Notes: generated from the letters alone by a model not told the origin. A stretch of DNA of 64,000 nt from Plecoglossus altivelis (GCA_036571765.1 BROE01000019.1:1663367-1727366), one strand, 5' to 3'. Shown: positions 36,300-49,146, counted from the stretch's first letter. Numbers and translations: made by a program.

Positions 36300-39200
36300 A
36301 AGTGTACTGTGTCTCAAGCGGAAGACTTTGTTACAGCTGCAGTGAGGGGCCTCCTTCATTTCACTCCTCCACATCGCAACCCCTGACACGTCCACCAGCA
36401 GGACAAAGAACTACTTTGCTCGACAACCCTTGTACTCTTTTCTGAGATAAAGAAAACTTAAGACTGCACATTCACACACATGTTCACAGACGATTACCTT
36501 TTTTAAATAGCTATTTTTTTTCTTTGGAAAAAATCTTGACAACTGAAGCTAATGATACTGTTGTTGACTATTTGACAGAAATAACACCCGTTAAAAAATA
36601 CAACAAATATTCCTTAAAATAAAATCAACATGTTTATAATTTGTGTGCGACAGTACTGCTGAATATTGAGCAATGCTCTAATCATTCATTTATTTAATCA
36701 GATAAAATACTAATGACTTGGGTTTGATGTTTTGTTTTTTGTGTTGAATTTCTTTTCTTCAGACTGAACTACTTACTGAGAAGGTTTTCTGTGTTATTGG
36801 AGCAATGAGCACACAAATACAAACTAAGCTCTGGTAGAGAACAATTGAAATGACCTAATTTCTTCAGACATGTGTTCTATGAAAATATCATATTTTGACG
36901 TGAGTGTTGATCAGAGTCTCCATCAGTCAAGTGCATCGCTTGTTAAAAAAGATTTAATTCAGTGAATAAGACGTAATAATAATAATATTTTTTGGTGAAA
37001 GTGGGTCAGTAGTTTTGAGAAAGTGGATATGTACTGCTAAGCTGTGATATCTTAAATTATTTCTTATCTTGCAAGCGGTTGTCAGTCATAGGAACGTTGA
37101 TGGATTTAATTCAGTGTGGGCTTGTGGGCTGATGCAATGGTTCTCTAACGAGGTAACTGGAAAACTCAGTACTGGATGTGTCTCTGAAAAAACATGAAGC
37201 ATGACTCAGCAGTCCTTAAAGAAATGTGTTTTAATGCTGCTGCTTATCTCCTGAATATAAATACATAACACACATGACAATGTGATTTTAAGGATATAAT
37301 TACATCACAAAGTCTTTTGTCTTGCTTGTATGACATCTCTAACAAACATGTTTGAACTGTAATTGTCTTGCGTTAATATGACCATATAACATGCGTCTTT
37401 ATTTGTCTGATTAACTAAGGTTTGTGAATCAGTCTTGACTCACACTGAAATACTATTTCGGATTGTTCATGGCTTGGAAGGGTGAATGTCAAAACGTTGG
37501 ATTTGACTCTTTAGGCTGCAAGTTATCGACAGTTCACCGTTTTCTTGGTCACTTGTACCGAATTCCAACTGAATTACAAAACATTGAGCATTTGTTTTTC
37601 CAATGATTGCATACTAAGGCAATGCATCCACTGTCCCTTGCTCATATCTACAAGCATACGTTTTGATAGTGGTGGATGTGATTTGGATGTTAGACTGTCA
37701 TTGGGTTACTGAGGGCTCAAAATAATTGGAATACCAGTGAACGTTAAAGTGGCTTGTATTTGATCATCTATACATGTATTGTATCCCGCAGGACACAGTC
37801 ATTCTGTTTTATTATTAAGAATCTCATCTTAAACAGGACACAAGCTGTCTGTTAGCATGGTTTAATAGTTTTGCTTTGCAACACTTCTGTACATATTTGT
37901 GCATATAACTAATAAACCAAAATGTTAATATAATTGCACAGCAACAAGGATTAAGGTAATATTGTGATGGAATAACATGAAGGGCAAGATACTTGATAAA
38001 AGCAGTGATAAACAATTCTAGTGAAAGAAAAGTAAACTTAACCATAATCCCCCCAAAATGAAAGGCAAATGATCCAGATAACTTATCTTTTCATTAAAAA
38101 AATAGGTATATCTCCATAATTTACTAGAGTATAGAACAGTAACAATGCTTGGTAGTTGTTTATCTGGAGTCACTTTTTCAAAATAATGTATTTTATTCAT
38201 CAATTTGTTTTAGGATATTTATAAAAGTATTTTTGGACTTTTTAAATATTTCCTTTGAAATAAATATCTTGACCTTACACTGTCACAAATGGTAGGGGTA
38301 ACGGTAGGAGCCTATGGTTAGGTTAGCTGGTCACTGGTCATTTTTAAACATACATTTTCAATTTCAGTCACATGCTGGGGCTTCATCAATGGCTATTTCA
38401 TCCACTGCAGACTCAGCTAATTTGTCAGAATTTCAGTCCAAATCCTGCTGTAGTCTTCTTGGAGTGATTGGACAAACATAGCTTTGGAGTATGTCCACCA
38501 ATGCCAAATATGATGGAATTGAAAAATAAGTTACATGACAAAAGGACATCATGAAGTTAAGTGTTTCCAATGATGAAATGTTACATAAATAAAGTGTTGT
38601 ATTTTGAAATACAATATGCTGATATTATTGTGACATTTGACAAAGTGGCATTTGATATTAATATGGTTCGTAATATGCAACATAAATATGACATCTACAA
38701 AAAATTGTATTACTTTCTTCCATTTTTAATTTAATTATTTACTAAGTTGTTACTGCTGTATTCTTCCATTCTTGACAGCTCTGTATTAATTTGCTACCCA
38801 TGTGATTAGTAACATGGACTCATATCTTCAACTCATTGGTGGTTATCAATCAGGTTTACACTGGCAAGTAAATAATACATTCGGTTTGTAATTCTCTTGC
38901 ATGTGGATATATATTAATATAAAATATGCATACAATATACTGTATATATACCATTGTGTAGGCTTAAGTACAACCGGACAATAATTTTGATTGTACTGAA
39001 TATCCATATATTTGACTGAAGTCATAATCAACAAGAACATGAAAAAAATGACTGTGCGTGCAAATATTTCTTTTTTGTCCATTTGCTGTGAGAGTTTGCA
39101 CAGACAATATCTCATGACTTTACATGCAACTGAAAAAACACATGCAGCCCTATATAGCATAGTAAAATATTTGTGAATGTCAGAGTTCAATATCACACCT

Positions 39201-39580
39201 TTGTAAAAACTTCCATCGGCACCGTTTCAGTTGTTTTCCATTTGTGAAGTGATGATATAGAGGAAAATGTCAACAGAAACAATCACTCAACAGCAGTATC
39301 TGATATAACCTTTGATTTGGTCCTCAACGTTTTCTTTCGCAACAAAATCACACAAAGCTTCCATGTGGTTACCTTCACCCTGAAACACTATTGTGTAAGT
39401 GCTATATTCCACACTGAGAATGAGTAAAAGTAACTGCAAATCATTTTTCCAATGTTAAGGCACTGACTTGTAATGAGGCATCTACATAAAAATATTGTTC
39501 TGGATTAAAGTTTTGTTTCTTTGTTATGTTGTTGAGTCTCCATGGGCTTGACAGCAAACGACTACCCGATGTGCCGAGCG
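36300..39580. other. AT-rich intergenic region between rabep1 and trat1
   Basis: The two genes converge here (rabep1 on plus, trat1 on minus). The interval is AT-rich with no exon I can support. It probably holds the end of the rabep1 3' untranslated region and the trat1 3' untranslated region. A reverse-strand AATAAA lies at 38192-38197. Confidence 0.55.
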
Positions 39581-42500
39581 TTAAACTATTTCCTCAGGTT
39601 CACTGATCTGCTCATGGTTCAAATTGTTGCGAAAATGATCCAAATGCTCATGAATAGTCTCCATGTCAATCTTTCCCTCTCTCCCTGCCTCACCTTCATT
39701 CACTCCACATTCCCTGCTCCATTCCCTCTCTCTTGTACTCTCCCAGTGTGCATCCACCCCCCACTGCATCCCCCTGTCATCTACCACACTCCTTCCTCTC
39801 TCCTTCTCCGTGTCCCTCTGTCCCTCCCTTTCCCTCTCCTCTGTCTCCAGTGCCATCTGTTGGCTGTTGAGATAGATGCTGTGACGTGAGGCCATGGGAC
39901 TGCTACTGCGGGAGGGGAGGGTGGCCTCCACGTCAGCCTCCACTTCCAGAAAGCCTCCCATCAGCGCTGAAGCTTGAGCCTGGGGCTGGGAAAGGTGAGC
40001 CTGGGCCTGGTTCTGGCCTTGCTGGTGACGACGCTTCTTTTTGCGTTTCTGAGCAGCCATGGTCAGGTCCAGAGAGGCGTAGTTCAGATCGTGTTCCACT
40101 GGTGTACAGAGCTGAGAAGGACGGCGGGATGAAGCAGTGGTGATGGGAATGAGAGTGATGAGTTAGCCAGTTGGCAGACATGTAACATGCGAAAAGTGTC
40201 AACTCCAAAAAAAAATCAATAATTGCCTGTAGACTCTTTTAAACATGTAATTTTGCAACAGCGTAATAGAATTGTGTTTACTATTTATGGGACAATAAAA
40301 ATATGTCAAGCAGATTCAACGTTTGGAAACTCTTTTAGCTTTGACATCCTGTCCATGCACTTTCAAACAAGTAAAGAGACGTTTTAGAATGTGGTACAAA
40401 CATGTTGACCACAACTCTATATTTAGACACTTTGTTCAAGACATTGTGGTATTGACAAGTACACCGGAAACATTTTCTATGATCTAAATGGAATCCAATC
40501 TAAATAGAATCTAAATAGAATATGTTTCATGCAATATTGTAATACCAGAAAAATACAGCTAAAACCTTTAACATAACAAACACAAAGAGAGCAACCTGTC
40601 CTACCTCTCGAACACGTTGATTGGACATGGATTCGTAGCAAATGTCTTCGAAGCCTGCAAAGAAAACACAGACACCGTTCTTGATTTGACTTGTTATACC
40701 TAGAATGTAATTGAATCATGAAACCATCAAATGGCCTGGAATCTAAGGCTCATCATTTTAGCTGTTATTTTGGCCATGTTAATAAAGTAGCAAAAATATA
40801 GTAATCGGAAACAAACACAATTGACCTGGAATGAATGCTTATGGTACCCACGGAACACACGGATGGAAAATATCTAATGTGGCTGATTTGATCTCAACAT
40901 TCTAATTACATATTCATCTTGTGACTTTTACAACATGGTTGGAATAGTAATTGATTTGAAGCCACCAGGTGAAGTTAGGGTCCGCTCTGAATACACTTGC
41001 ATTATCCCAGAGACCCAGAAGAAAAAGTATTGTAAAATGTTTGAATTTGTCATACTGTACGGTCTACAGTCTTTAATTTTACCAGCAAGCATATGTGAAG
41101 GATTAGAAACTTCACAAAATAATTGTTGACGACTGAAGTGGAGGTAAATAAATTTCTGGGTCTCAAAAAGGTATAACACCCAAGTTCGTTGTCATACCTC
41201 CTCTGTCTGTGTTGATGTTTCCATAAATGGGATTGTCCTGCAGTAGATGTTGCTCTTCAACACCAAAACGACTGGAGCCACTGAAAGATGATTTGAAGAA
41301 GATTAGAAGATTTGAACATTTGTACACCATTCACATTGTATGAACACACACAAACACAGAACACAGAATTTACCTTTCTCTTTGGGAGGACTCTGGGTAC
41401 AAGAGATCATCAGCAGGGTCTGAGACGAATTGAAAACTTTTAGAAGATTCTGCGGTATGATTTAGTACACTTACGCAAAAACACACAATGCACAATGTGC
41501 AGCAGAAGAATAAATATGTATTCCAGTCGCTTTTCTTTGATTCAAATCATTTGGACTACAAAAGAAAATCAAGAAAAACTAAAACAAAAAATGTCGATTG
41601 CCTTGATTCAGCCACTGAATATTATGGTGCAAAAATGTTATTTTTCATTGTTTAACACATTCTGAGGCTCATGTCAAAACCCAGCTGTGGCTGACGGTAC
41701 CGTACCTTTTATGTATAGCCTTTCTCGCCAACGCAGATAGAAGAAGACAACGTTCAGACACAAAGACATGAACAGACCCATGCCGGTCAGAGTCAGACCC
41801 ATCCAAACATGTTTGCAGTCTTCTAAAACACACAAAACAAATGGGTTAACGCTCACATGCTAATCCCTGTGTCAGACAAAGGCTCATATACATGTCTCTC
41901 CATAGTAGTTGAGTGCATTTGTTTATTACTAACAGAGATAGACATGTTGGTTGGATGTTAAAGGGCTCAACTTTTCTAAAATAATTGCTTGTGTCAGATA
42001 TCGGTCCAGTTGTAGTCTTTTACGCCTTGGTTATAAAAAATGATTCAAATATATCCGGAAGATGGAGTTGGGTCTGTGTTTTGCGTTTTTCCAAGTCAGG
42101 GTAACCAGGTATTACTGAGAACTGCCTTCCCTTGTTCAGACTCAGAGGTATTTAAATTGCATCAACATTCATTTTTGCAGAATGTTCCATTTTGTTTGCA
42201 CAATATCACAGTAAATTAGGACAAACTCATTCAGTAGTTCAAATAAAATTCTGTATTCCTCATCCATAACAAAACATGACACTCACGTTTCAGGTTACGA
42301 AACCATTTTACGATTACGATGATGTTTCTGATCAAATTGAATTGATTGAATTAACACAAGTCAGGTCGATTTGATCTGCGGCAAGATGGCAGGGTTTTAA
42401 AATAAATGCAGAAATGAAATGTTAGCAGAAAAAAACAACTCTTCACTTGAAAACCTGACTCTGAGCTCATGGACGCAACTCTTAGACTATTGTTTCGGTT

Positions 42501-42654
42501 TCTTGTCAAAATATCAATGCAAAATGCATCTTTTCATTTACAGTGTTTAACAGCAGAAATAAAATACAATAGGCTACCTCACACAAATACATGAATGTTA
42601 ATTATGTGAAAGAGCATGTTTGGTTAGTTTGAACCTTAGGATCTTACCTGCCAT
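39581..42654 (-). CDS. trat1: TRAT1 (TRIM)-like T-cell receptor-associated adaptor
   Basis: TRAT1/TRIM is a disulphide-linked transmembrane adaptor that associates with the T-cell receptor/CD3 complex and recruits PI3-kinase. Six coding exons join in phase on the minus strand: 42654-42648, 41822-41706, 41419-41374, 41280-41198, 40654-40605, 40111-39581. They give 277 residues. The short ectodomain MAEDCKHVW has one cysteine, suited to dimerisation. A membrane span follows at about 10-32, then RWRER. The tail carries tyrosine motifs in the mammalian order: IYGN (75-78), CYESM (90-94, a YxxM PI3-kinase site) and NYASLDL (111-117), followed by the basic block KRKKKRR. An extra IYLNS motif (180-184) and a charged C-terminal extension make it much longer than the 186-residue human protein. 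The seven-base first coding exon (ATGGCAG) is inferred from splice phase. Confidence 0.87.
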
Positions 42655-44898
42655 TCTTCAACCAATTTAAAATATGGAATGACAATTGTCCTTCTTCTGG
42701 ACAGTTACTCCTTTAATCTTGGTGTCCCTTACAGGCCAAAGAGCATGTAAGAGGGGTCTTGGCGAATGCTCTCTGAAAAGTTTCACTCTTTCACGGTCTA
42801 TATTTAGCTTTTCTCGGTCTCCTTTGTAGATACCTTGCATAGTATATCCTCCCAGATCTTTTTCTGTTACAAACAGGAAACGTGTCAACCTCATTTCACA
42901 TTACTTGAGGCAGACCAGACATGAGAGACACTGAATGGACACAGTTGCACAATTTGCATCCAATGGATCATAAAGCAATAAAATACAGAAATATCATACT
43001 CCCTGAGAATGAGACTGAGAACATCCTGCTATATTTTGGAATTCAGGGATAGTTTGAGACATGTACACCTGGATCTGTGATACCAACATATAAATGCTTA
43101 ACTATTGCAAAAGATTTTGTCATAGTTTTCAGATTGATATAATTCTTGTATGTATTGTGTAATATGATATATTTAATAGTGACCTGCAAATTCAGTCTGT
43201 CTGACTTGCAATAGTCATGTCATGTAATTGTGAAAACTAAAATGCTTAATTTCTCAAACAGTCACATGGCAGTTGCTCAGCCATGTACAAATGCATGCAT
43301 GCAGGAATGCACGCACACACACACACATATGCACACACGCACACAGGTAAACCACTCGTACAATCGATCACTTTTTTTTTCTATTTTCCATTTCCGAGTA
43401 GTACAGAGCAGGATGTGCTAGTGAAACAGACTGTTCAGTTCTACCATAAAGTCTTCATAAAAACCTTAAGCAGGCATAACAGGCATGACAATACGTCACT
43501 TCACATAACACCATGTTGTCAATTCTTTCATGTTTATTTACTGGTGCAATTTTAAAATATATATTATATTATATATATATATTATTTGAAATATATATTA
43601 TACATATTTGGACTGGCTGGAAAAACAACTGGAAAAAAGCAATTCATGCCTGTGTGTGTGTTTATGGATGTTTGTGTGTGTGCAGGTGAAGGGTGGATGG
43701 TCTCAACTGGTCAGTGAAAGGCCTGTGGTTTGTAGCTGTGATTTCTCACTATGGTTTCTTCTCACATTCAATGACAGTCTGTGGTTTCCACAAACATCTT
43801 TGATGCAGTGCTGTAGTGTAGTACAGCAGGGACAAAGATGTGGACTGTGGGTAAAAAGATATTTAGTCAGAAATGTGACCCCAGGGCAACTCCTCAGGCT
43901 GCAACAATGGGCACTGGATCAAAAGAGTGAGAAGTGGTAAATAGTCAGAGTCTTCAAGAGATATTTCACATACAAATTATGACGTTACATTATGTTACAT
44001 TTTTTGTAATGCAAAACCACAACTGGGAGCTACAGGACTGTTTCAATTTGATTTATACTGATCGTAGTTCAAAAGTAAAACAAGAAACAGTATTTAGTGG
44101 ATCAAACCATATGGTTTATACTCCTAATCAACAAACAAAGAGAAAGAGTGGAAAGAAATAATGTGTGTGTGTGTGAGAGAGAGAAAGAAAGAGAGATAGA
44201 GAAAGTTGAGAAATTCTTATCTATCAACACCCTTCATCATGAAAGTGAACCTTTTAATCTAGGCAGAGATGGCTGTGTAAAGAACAATCATGAAGACAGA
44301 CAGTGGAGACAGATAGTAAAACCTGGAATTGTTTCATGTTAGATTCCGTAGACAGAGCATTAATCAGCATTGTGCCACTGTCTGACCTTTGTCTGGTCAG
44401 AGGGTGTGTGCCACTATATGGTTCCAGAGTGGGAGAAGTGTTTTTTCCTAGCTGTTTCACCACACTGCACTTTACTGATGGCTATCTAGTGAACGCTAGG
44501 TTTTAGAGTTTCTCAAAGACTGTGTGGTACACATGCACATTTTCTTAGTTGATGATACAAGTGTATTTATTTTAAATAAGAAATGATTACAACTTGTTAT
44601 AAGGTACAGATACTGTAGAGTTTGTTAAATATATATATATATTGTAAGATATGGTGATGAACAGATTTGTTTAATTCCATGGTTCATGTTTGAATACAAA
44701 TTGATGAAGTAAAAGCTAAACTTGTGTATTCAACTTTTATATTAATGTATATTATTATGTATTCAGTATTTATATAAATTGGTGCAAAGGAATATACAAA
44801 ACAGAGGTCAATGGGTCTCATGTAAAAAATAAGTAGTTGAACATTAAATGATTGAAGGTGGAATATTCTTTAAAGATAAGACATGAGAAATGGAATAC

Positions 44899-44950
<52 letters not shown>

Positions 44951-45000
44951 TCTTAAAAGTGAAGAAAATGATACAGATTGCCACAGCATTAGCTCCCTCT
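42655..45000. other. Intergenic region between trat1 and the CD96-like gene
   Basis: Upstream of trat1 and downstream of the CD96-like gene, both on the minus strand. It contains a CA repeat (about 43312-43345), AT-rich tracts (about 43555-43605, 44628-44642) and a GA repeat (about 44902-44950). A reverse-strand AATAAA at 44566-44571 is a plausible poly(A) signal for the CD96-like gene. No other exon was found. Confidence 0.55.
44902..44950. repeat. (GA)n microsatellite
   Basis: GA dinucleotide run with one AAAGAG interruption, about 50 bases beyond the stop codon of the CD96-like gene. It is likely transcribed as part of the 3' untranslated region. Confidence 0.9.
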
Positions 45001-47404
45001 TCAGGTGAGGATGTCAGTCACTAGGATCTCCACCCTGACAGATGAATACTTCATTGAAGAATCCTTCGTGGGAGGAGGAGGAGGCTTGAATGGAGGAGGC
45101 AGTTCCATCCTAGAGAGAGAGTGAAAGATAGACAGAAAGAGACAAAGACAAAGAGAGAGAGATGGACAGATAGAAAGAATGAACCATTGACAGAGAGAAA
45201 GGGAGTGAGAGATAGAGGGACATGTAATAATAGAAAGCCATGAGATAAGTCAGGGGATTGCTGTTTTATCTGTTGTCACTTTGTTTTAACCAGAGCGGGG
45301 CTGAGACACTCACAATTTCTGGACTTTGTGTCTTCTGTAGAAAATGCCAAGCAGGATGACAAGGCCAATGACAAGCAGGATCACCAATGCTGCATACCCC
45401 CAATAATCATCAGATTCTGGGTGAGAGAGAGAGAGGGAGACGGAGAGGGAGAGGGAGGAAAAGAGAGAGAGGGAGAAAGACGTAGAGAGAAGGAGGGGGA
45501 GAGAAGTTTGAGGTAGTGTAGAGGAGTGTGGGGGAGCAGAGGATTTAGACAGTTAATACAAAACAGCAACTTTATATCTACAAAATGTGTGTGTGTGTGT
45601 GTGTGTGTGTGGGGGGGGGGTAAAAAACTGTACAACATCAATGTACTACCGTCGGCTCCAGTTCCATTCACTTTGATGACACCTGTGGTGTTATGGTCAC
45701 TGCTCTGAGTCGGATCAGCTGTTTGGACCTTTTCTGGGAAGCCAGAGGGCAATAGAGGCCTTTCCTTGTGAGCCTGACTGGAGGTGTATGGGCTGGATCC
45801 ATGCTCTGTATAACTCTCTGTGCTCCACACACTCTGATTCCACTGAGGGGTGTCTGATTGGTTTGTGGATGGATAGGTGGACTCTGATTGGGCAGGAGGC
45901 AGGGCTGCGGTTGGACTGAGGGTGAGGTTGTTGAACATTGCCCCCTGCGTTGCCTCGCCAGTCTTGATTGATAGGTCAGAGGAGTTGACTGATGGGTCCA
46001 GAATCGTTTGGGTGTCTGAGAGCACAGTGGTGGGCATGCCTGGTTCTTCAGAGGAGGAAATTATGTCATCAATTAGGAGGCTGTGGTTTGTTGCTGCAGT
46101 GGTGACATCGGACAGTTCAGCTGTGGAATTTGTGAGATCGGTGTGGAGACTAGAGGTCCAGCTTACAATGGTATTGGTGTCATTGTAATTTCTGATCTTT
46201 GTGTGACTGGGAAAACTAGTGGTGTGGCTCAATTCTGTCAGACTCCCATTTCGGCTCCAGAGTTCATCTTTTATACTGTTTGAGAGAGCGGTCTCCGGGG
46301 TCAGTCCTGATGGAGACAAAAGTGTTCCATCATTCACATCAAGATCCATTATGGCTTTTTCTAGCACAGAAATTCAAGCAACTCTATGAAGGATTTTGCT
46401 CTTTACAAATTCAACCGTCAGATTGTTTGGTAGGGTACAATACAATAAAACGGCCAGCAGATGTCACACGACACAGACAATGAAACATGCTGGGGTTCTG
46501 CTGTGTATAGTGTAATGTTGCGTACACAGATGCATGTTGATCGTTGGCTATGGCATGTCGAGTGGTAGAAGGGAAATAGAGGGCAGGAAACGAGTATACG
46601 TCTGTTCAGCTTCACCCTTTTGAAGACGAGCAGACAGGATGGAAAACAGACAGAGAATTCCCCCCCCTACAAAAACACACACATGCGTGTACACACATAC
46701 TAGCGCACATATTTAACGCGAACACACATCAACACATCACATTTACATTGAAACAAAGGGTGTATCCATTACCTCTGACCTCCAGCTTGATAAACACCCT
46801 CATGGAGCCATATGGGTATGTGCTGAGGTCACAGTGGTAGATCCCGCTGTCCCCTTTCTGGACCCCTGACAGGTGTAGATTTGCTCCCCTCAGCTTGTTA
46901 CTCTGATCCATTACAGCCTCCACCGTTACATTGGTCCTAAACATATGTGTTCCATGTGTGGGGTGATATATGATTATCTTATCTACATTTTTAGTCCACT
47001 CAATCTGGGTGATGTGAAGGCTCTGGTTGTCAAGGCTGCAGTGCAGAGTGACGTTCTCCCCTGCCAGTGCTGTTTGCAGCAGACGTGGATCAGCTGCGAG
47101 CCCTATGAAATGCAAACAAAGAAGGAGATTACCAAAATAAGGAGTCAGATGAGAACTCCAAAGAAGGAACTTTGAAAACTGAAACACCCAGAAGCGAAAA
47201 AATAAATCTTTTACCAAAACACAGACCGCAAAAGAGTATGTGCCTAAAGCTCAATTCATTATACATTGTAATCTCTGCAGATCTGTGTCGCAGGCCAAGA
47301 GCCTGCCCATATAGTTCCAGTTACACCAGTCCTATCATGAGATTACCTGGGATGGAAACGAACAGAATCAATGCGATGGCTGTCAGAGTCAGAGTGGCAG
47401 CCAT
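45001..47404 (-). CDS. cd96: CD96 (TACTILE)-like immunoglobulin receptor
   Basis: CD96 is a receptor of T and NK cells for nectin-family ligands such as CD155. Five coding exons join in phase on the minus strand: 47404-47347 (signal peptide), 47102-46773 (one V-type Ig domain), 46306-45650 (stalk), 45416-45314 (membrane span) and 45109-45001 (tail). They give 418 residues. The V domain has the two cysteines (HCSLD, YHCDL), WTK, YHPTHG and YPYG, similar to the first CD96 domain. The 219-residue stalk is Ser/Thr-rich with ten N-glycosylation sequons. The tail has PPPFKPPPPP (387-396), nearly identical to the CD96 proline motif, then MKYSSV (402-407) where mammals have an ITIM-like IKYTCI. Human CD96 has three Ig domains; only one is seen here. 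CD226 or TIGIT relatives are the alternative, but the tail argues for CD96. Confidence 0.78.
45588..45620. repeat. (GT)n-(G)n repeat in CD96-like intron 3
   Basis: About 11 GT units followed by ten G, lying 30-60 bases inside the intron after the stalk exon. On the coding strand this reads as a C-run followed by a CA repeat close to the donor at 45649. Confidence 0.9.
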
Positions 47405-48304
47405 CTCTGAGCTTCTTGTACTCAACTGCTGAGTTTAACCTGAAAGATTGGTTCAAATCAAGATTTAGGTCAACAGAGCTTTGCAGCCTAACTGCACAGG
47501 AAACCGCAAAGGCATACAGAAAGCTAGTTTCAGAGGAATAGAGGAGTGTCTTTATGTGTGTAGATGCGGGAAATCTTTACTTGTTTCTAAAGGTATTTCA
47601 TGTCTTTCAATTAGGAACAACCAATGACCTTTTTAACTGCTTCTTAGTGATAGTAAAGTTTGTCATTTAAAGCTTTGAATTCATGCGAATTTGAGATATG
47701 CTCATATTGTGTTCCCATTTGTCAACAAGTTTTTATTTTGATTTTTTCTAAAGCTTGGTCAAGCTTATAGATTATTTTGTGTCAAACATTTTGTGATGAT
47801 CAAAACGATATGATGAGACACCAGTCTATGAAAACATATTTGCAAGTAGAAGCCTAAAAAAACCTATGCACACAAACATCCTCTCTCTCAGTGTCCTCTC
47901 TGTCACTTGTTCTGCATCACTCTATGATAGCTCAAACAGGTGCATCAGTTAAACATTGACACCAATTATCCTATCAGTAAACAGTGGTGTGATCTTCTAT
48001 AAAAAAAGGCACTATTCAGTGTTCTGTAGCCAGTTTCCTTCCAAGGCAGTAAGGAAATAACATAATTTAAAAATAATAACAATACAAAAACATAGGTTTG
48101 CAATGTGGTCAGCAGCCTAGTTGGATACAGACAGAACAGTGCAGCATTCGTCTTGTGATCCTGTCTTTTAAGGTGAGCGCTCTCAGGTCAGTGAAATATT
48201 TTCATTGGTTTATTTTTGGAATCTCTTGCTAGCTGTCATCAAAGCACATGACCCAACCTTGTACATCCACTTCTCCAACAATGCCTTTGCAGGACCTCTG
48301 ATAA
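47405..48304. other. Upstream region of the CD96-like gene
   Basis: About 900 bases with no exon. It presumably contains the promoter and 5' untranslated region of the CD96-like gene. I cannot identify specific sites. Confidence 0.5.
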
Positions 48305-48565
48305 CTCTCCTACTTTCTTCACATTCTGCAGCTCACCCTGTCCTATGGATCAAAAAGGCCCCACCTTCAAACCCCTGAAATAAGATGTTGCACTATACCC
48401 TTTGGGACTGAAATGTGCAGCCATGCTACACATGAATCAGAATGATTTCATTTTGTCTAAGTTCCATCAAGCACATACAATCTAAATGTCTCATCATGGG
48501 TGTGTGTGTGTGTGTGCATTAAACATAGTTTTGGGTCATTCTGACCCCTGACGAGAACACAAGAG
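48305..48565 (-). mobile_element. piggyBac-like miniature element, copy 1 (inverted)
   Basis: Read on the minus strand it starts CTCTTGTGTTCTCGTC, then GGGGTCAGAATGACCC, a CA microsatellite, a body word TTCTGATTCATGTGTAGCATGG, and ends near CTGCAGAATGTGAAG. The body and order match the copies at 48938 and 54097. It is 261 bases long, non-coding, and flanked by ATAA on both sides where the family target TTAA is expected. Confidence 0.7.
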
Positions 48566-48937
48566 ATAAGTGTGTTTGATACACCTCATGATGTCCCCTT
48601 TGAAACTGAGGGGAATTCTGAACTGTTGTGATCTGATAACACTTCCTGCCCAAGTGTGAGCGTCTCCTCAGTCATGTGCGATGGGTGTTTAGACGCTTGC
48701 TCGGCATTCTATCCACCAAAAGCCTCTTTTGGCCTTTCATTGTAAAATGACACAAGATTTCAATAGATATCTTGTATGAAAGGCTGTGAGTTAATATTAA
48801 AATCCTGCTCTTAGGTTTCCTGCTGACTGACTACTGACAGCATAACCTCTAGGGGGAGTCAGTGCTCTCCCATACTGAGGATTGGTGGATGTAACGCCTC
48901 ATAATACAAAATTTTCCCTTAACTGGTACTATAGCTG

Positions 48938-49146
48938 CCCTTGTGCAGTACTTTTGGATTGTATGTGCTTGATTGACTCAGACAAAACTAAATCTTTCTG
49001 ATTCATGTGCAGTATGGCTGCACATTTCAGTGCCCAACAGGGTCCAGGGTAAGAATTTAATCAACCTGCTTTATTTCAGGGTTGAAAGTGGGGCCTTTTG
49101 AGCCTTAGGACAGCGGGAGATGCAGAATGTGAAAAGAGCACGAGGA
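48938..49146 (+). mobile_element. piggyBac-like miniature element, copy 2 (5' deleted)
   Basis: Begins CCCTTGTGC, then skips the GGGTCA palindrome and joins the shared body at GGATTGTATGTGCTTGA. The TCTGATTCATGTGCAGTATGG and GCAGAATGTGAAAAGAGCA words follow in the same order as copy 3. TTAA at 49147-49150 marks the right end. Relative to copy 3 about 60 bases near the left end are missing. Confidence 0.65.
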
